A DNA stretch of 64,000 nucleotides from assembly GCA_029851415.1 (NCBI GenBank), contig CM056742.1, positions 87,782,748 through 87,846,747 of the forward strand. The letters are read 5' to 3'. Positions 63,771 to 64,000 of the stretch are shown here, one piece after another; position 1 is the first letter of the stretch; each line of letters begins with the position of its first letter. The stretch is from Eretmocerus hayati (taxonomy: Eukaryota > Arthropoda > Insecta > Hymenoptera > Aphelinidae). The notes beneath the pieces are model-generated. The model ran no database searches, was not told where the DNA came from, and saw nothing but the letters and a program-made list of their open reading frames with translations. A program made the position numbers and the translations under genes.

Positions 63771-64000
63771 ATGTCTGTCTTTTTATATGTACTGCAGCGC
63801 TCAGCTTCTGGGGGTGATATTAAAATAGTAGATTTATCGCGACTCTAGAAGTATAATTTGAAGTTGTGATTTAGAATTTAGTTTGACTTCTTAGATTTTG
63901 TTATATTTTTCCATTTTCTTTACCTGAAAGAAAATAAGTAAGATTAATTTCGAGCTGGTAGATTTCCGAGTTCAATATAGAATATACTAAAAGACCTTAC
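63771..64000. other. Unassigned window end
   Basis: AT-rich sequence after the LINE 3' UTR fades out. Nothing recognised. Confidence 0.4.

Overview
The window is animal nuclear DNA, most likely insect; a hymenopteran parasitoid would fit, but nothing seen fixes the species. I find no host protein gene, rRNA or tRNA that I can support. Almost everything recognisable is transposable element (TE): a CR1-like LINE family, two BEL/Pao LTR retrotransposons, a Penelope-like element, a second CR1-like LINE family, an R1-clade LINE fragment, a solo LTR, two long foldback elements and two DNA-transposon-like insertions with terminal inverted repeats (TIRs).

Layout. 210-383: one end of a palindrome-rich TIR element. 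1581-7405 (minus): an old, broken BEL/Pao element with one LTR. 7406-7629: a dispersed repeat found again at 48712-48972. 7630-25128 (minus): three CR1-like LINEs head to tail (here C1, C2, C3), each junction made of a (TC)n microsatellite. C2 is split by a Penelope-like element (11813-14775) whose inverted terminal repeats each carry a hammerhead ribozyme. C3 is split by a 1-kb TIR element (18845-19864). 25147-25593: a ~430-bp unit lying head-to-head between minus- and plus-strand LINEs. 25674-30367 (plus): LINE copies C4 and C5, followed by X1, a 3' end of another LINE family. 31797-33851: foldback element FB1. 33852-37927: unassigned. 37928-46256 (plus): a young BEL/Pao element with one uninterrupted 1782-codon gag-pol frame, near-identical 508-bp LTRs, a 5-bp target duplication, a primer-binding site and a polypurine tract. 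47245-47946: a solo LTR. 48712-50446: the 7406-type repeat, LINE copy C6 (minus) and a second ~430-bp unit. 50493-51750: C7, an internally deleted LINE. 51785 to about 63770 (plus): C8, a LINE carrying nested insertions X2 (LINE), X3 (R1-clade LINE) and a 5.7-kb TIR element (55768-61498) that itself carries foldback FB2.

The organising theme is the (TC)n microsatellite. Every CR1-like copy has (TC)n at whichever ends can be seen, always on its sense strand. Tandem arrays and head-to-head junctions are therefore best explained by orientation-specific insertion into (TC)n tracts, including tracts that belong to other TEs. BEL1 looks recently active. The Penelope-like element is broken by stops and a frameshift but keeps two ribozyme folds. 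C2 keeps an intact ORF1 but a broken ORF2. All element calls rest on motifs read by eye; no database search was possible.
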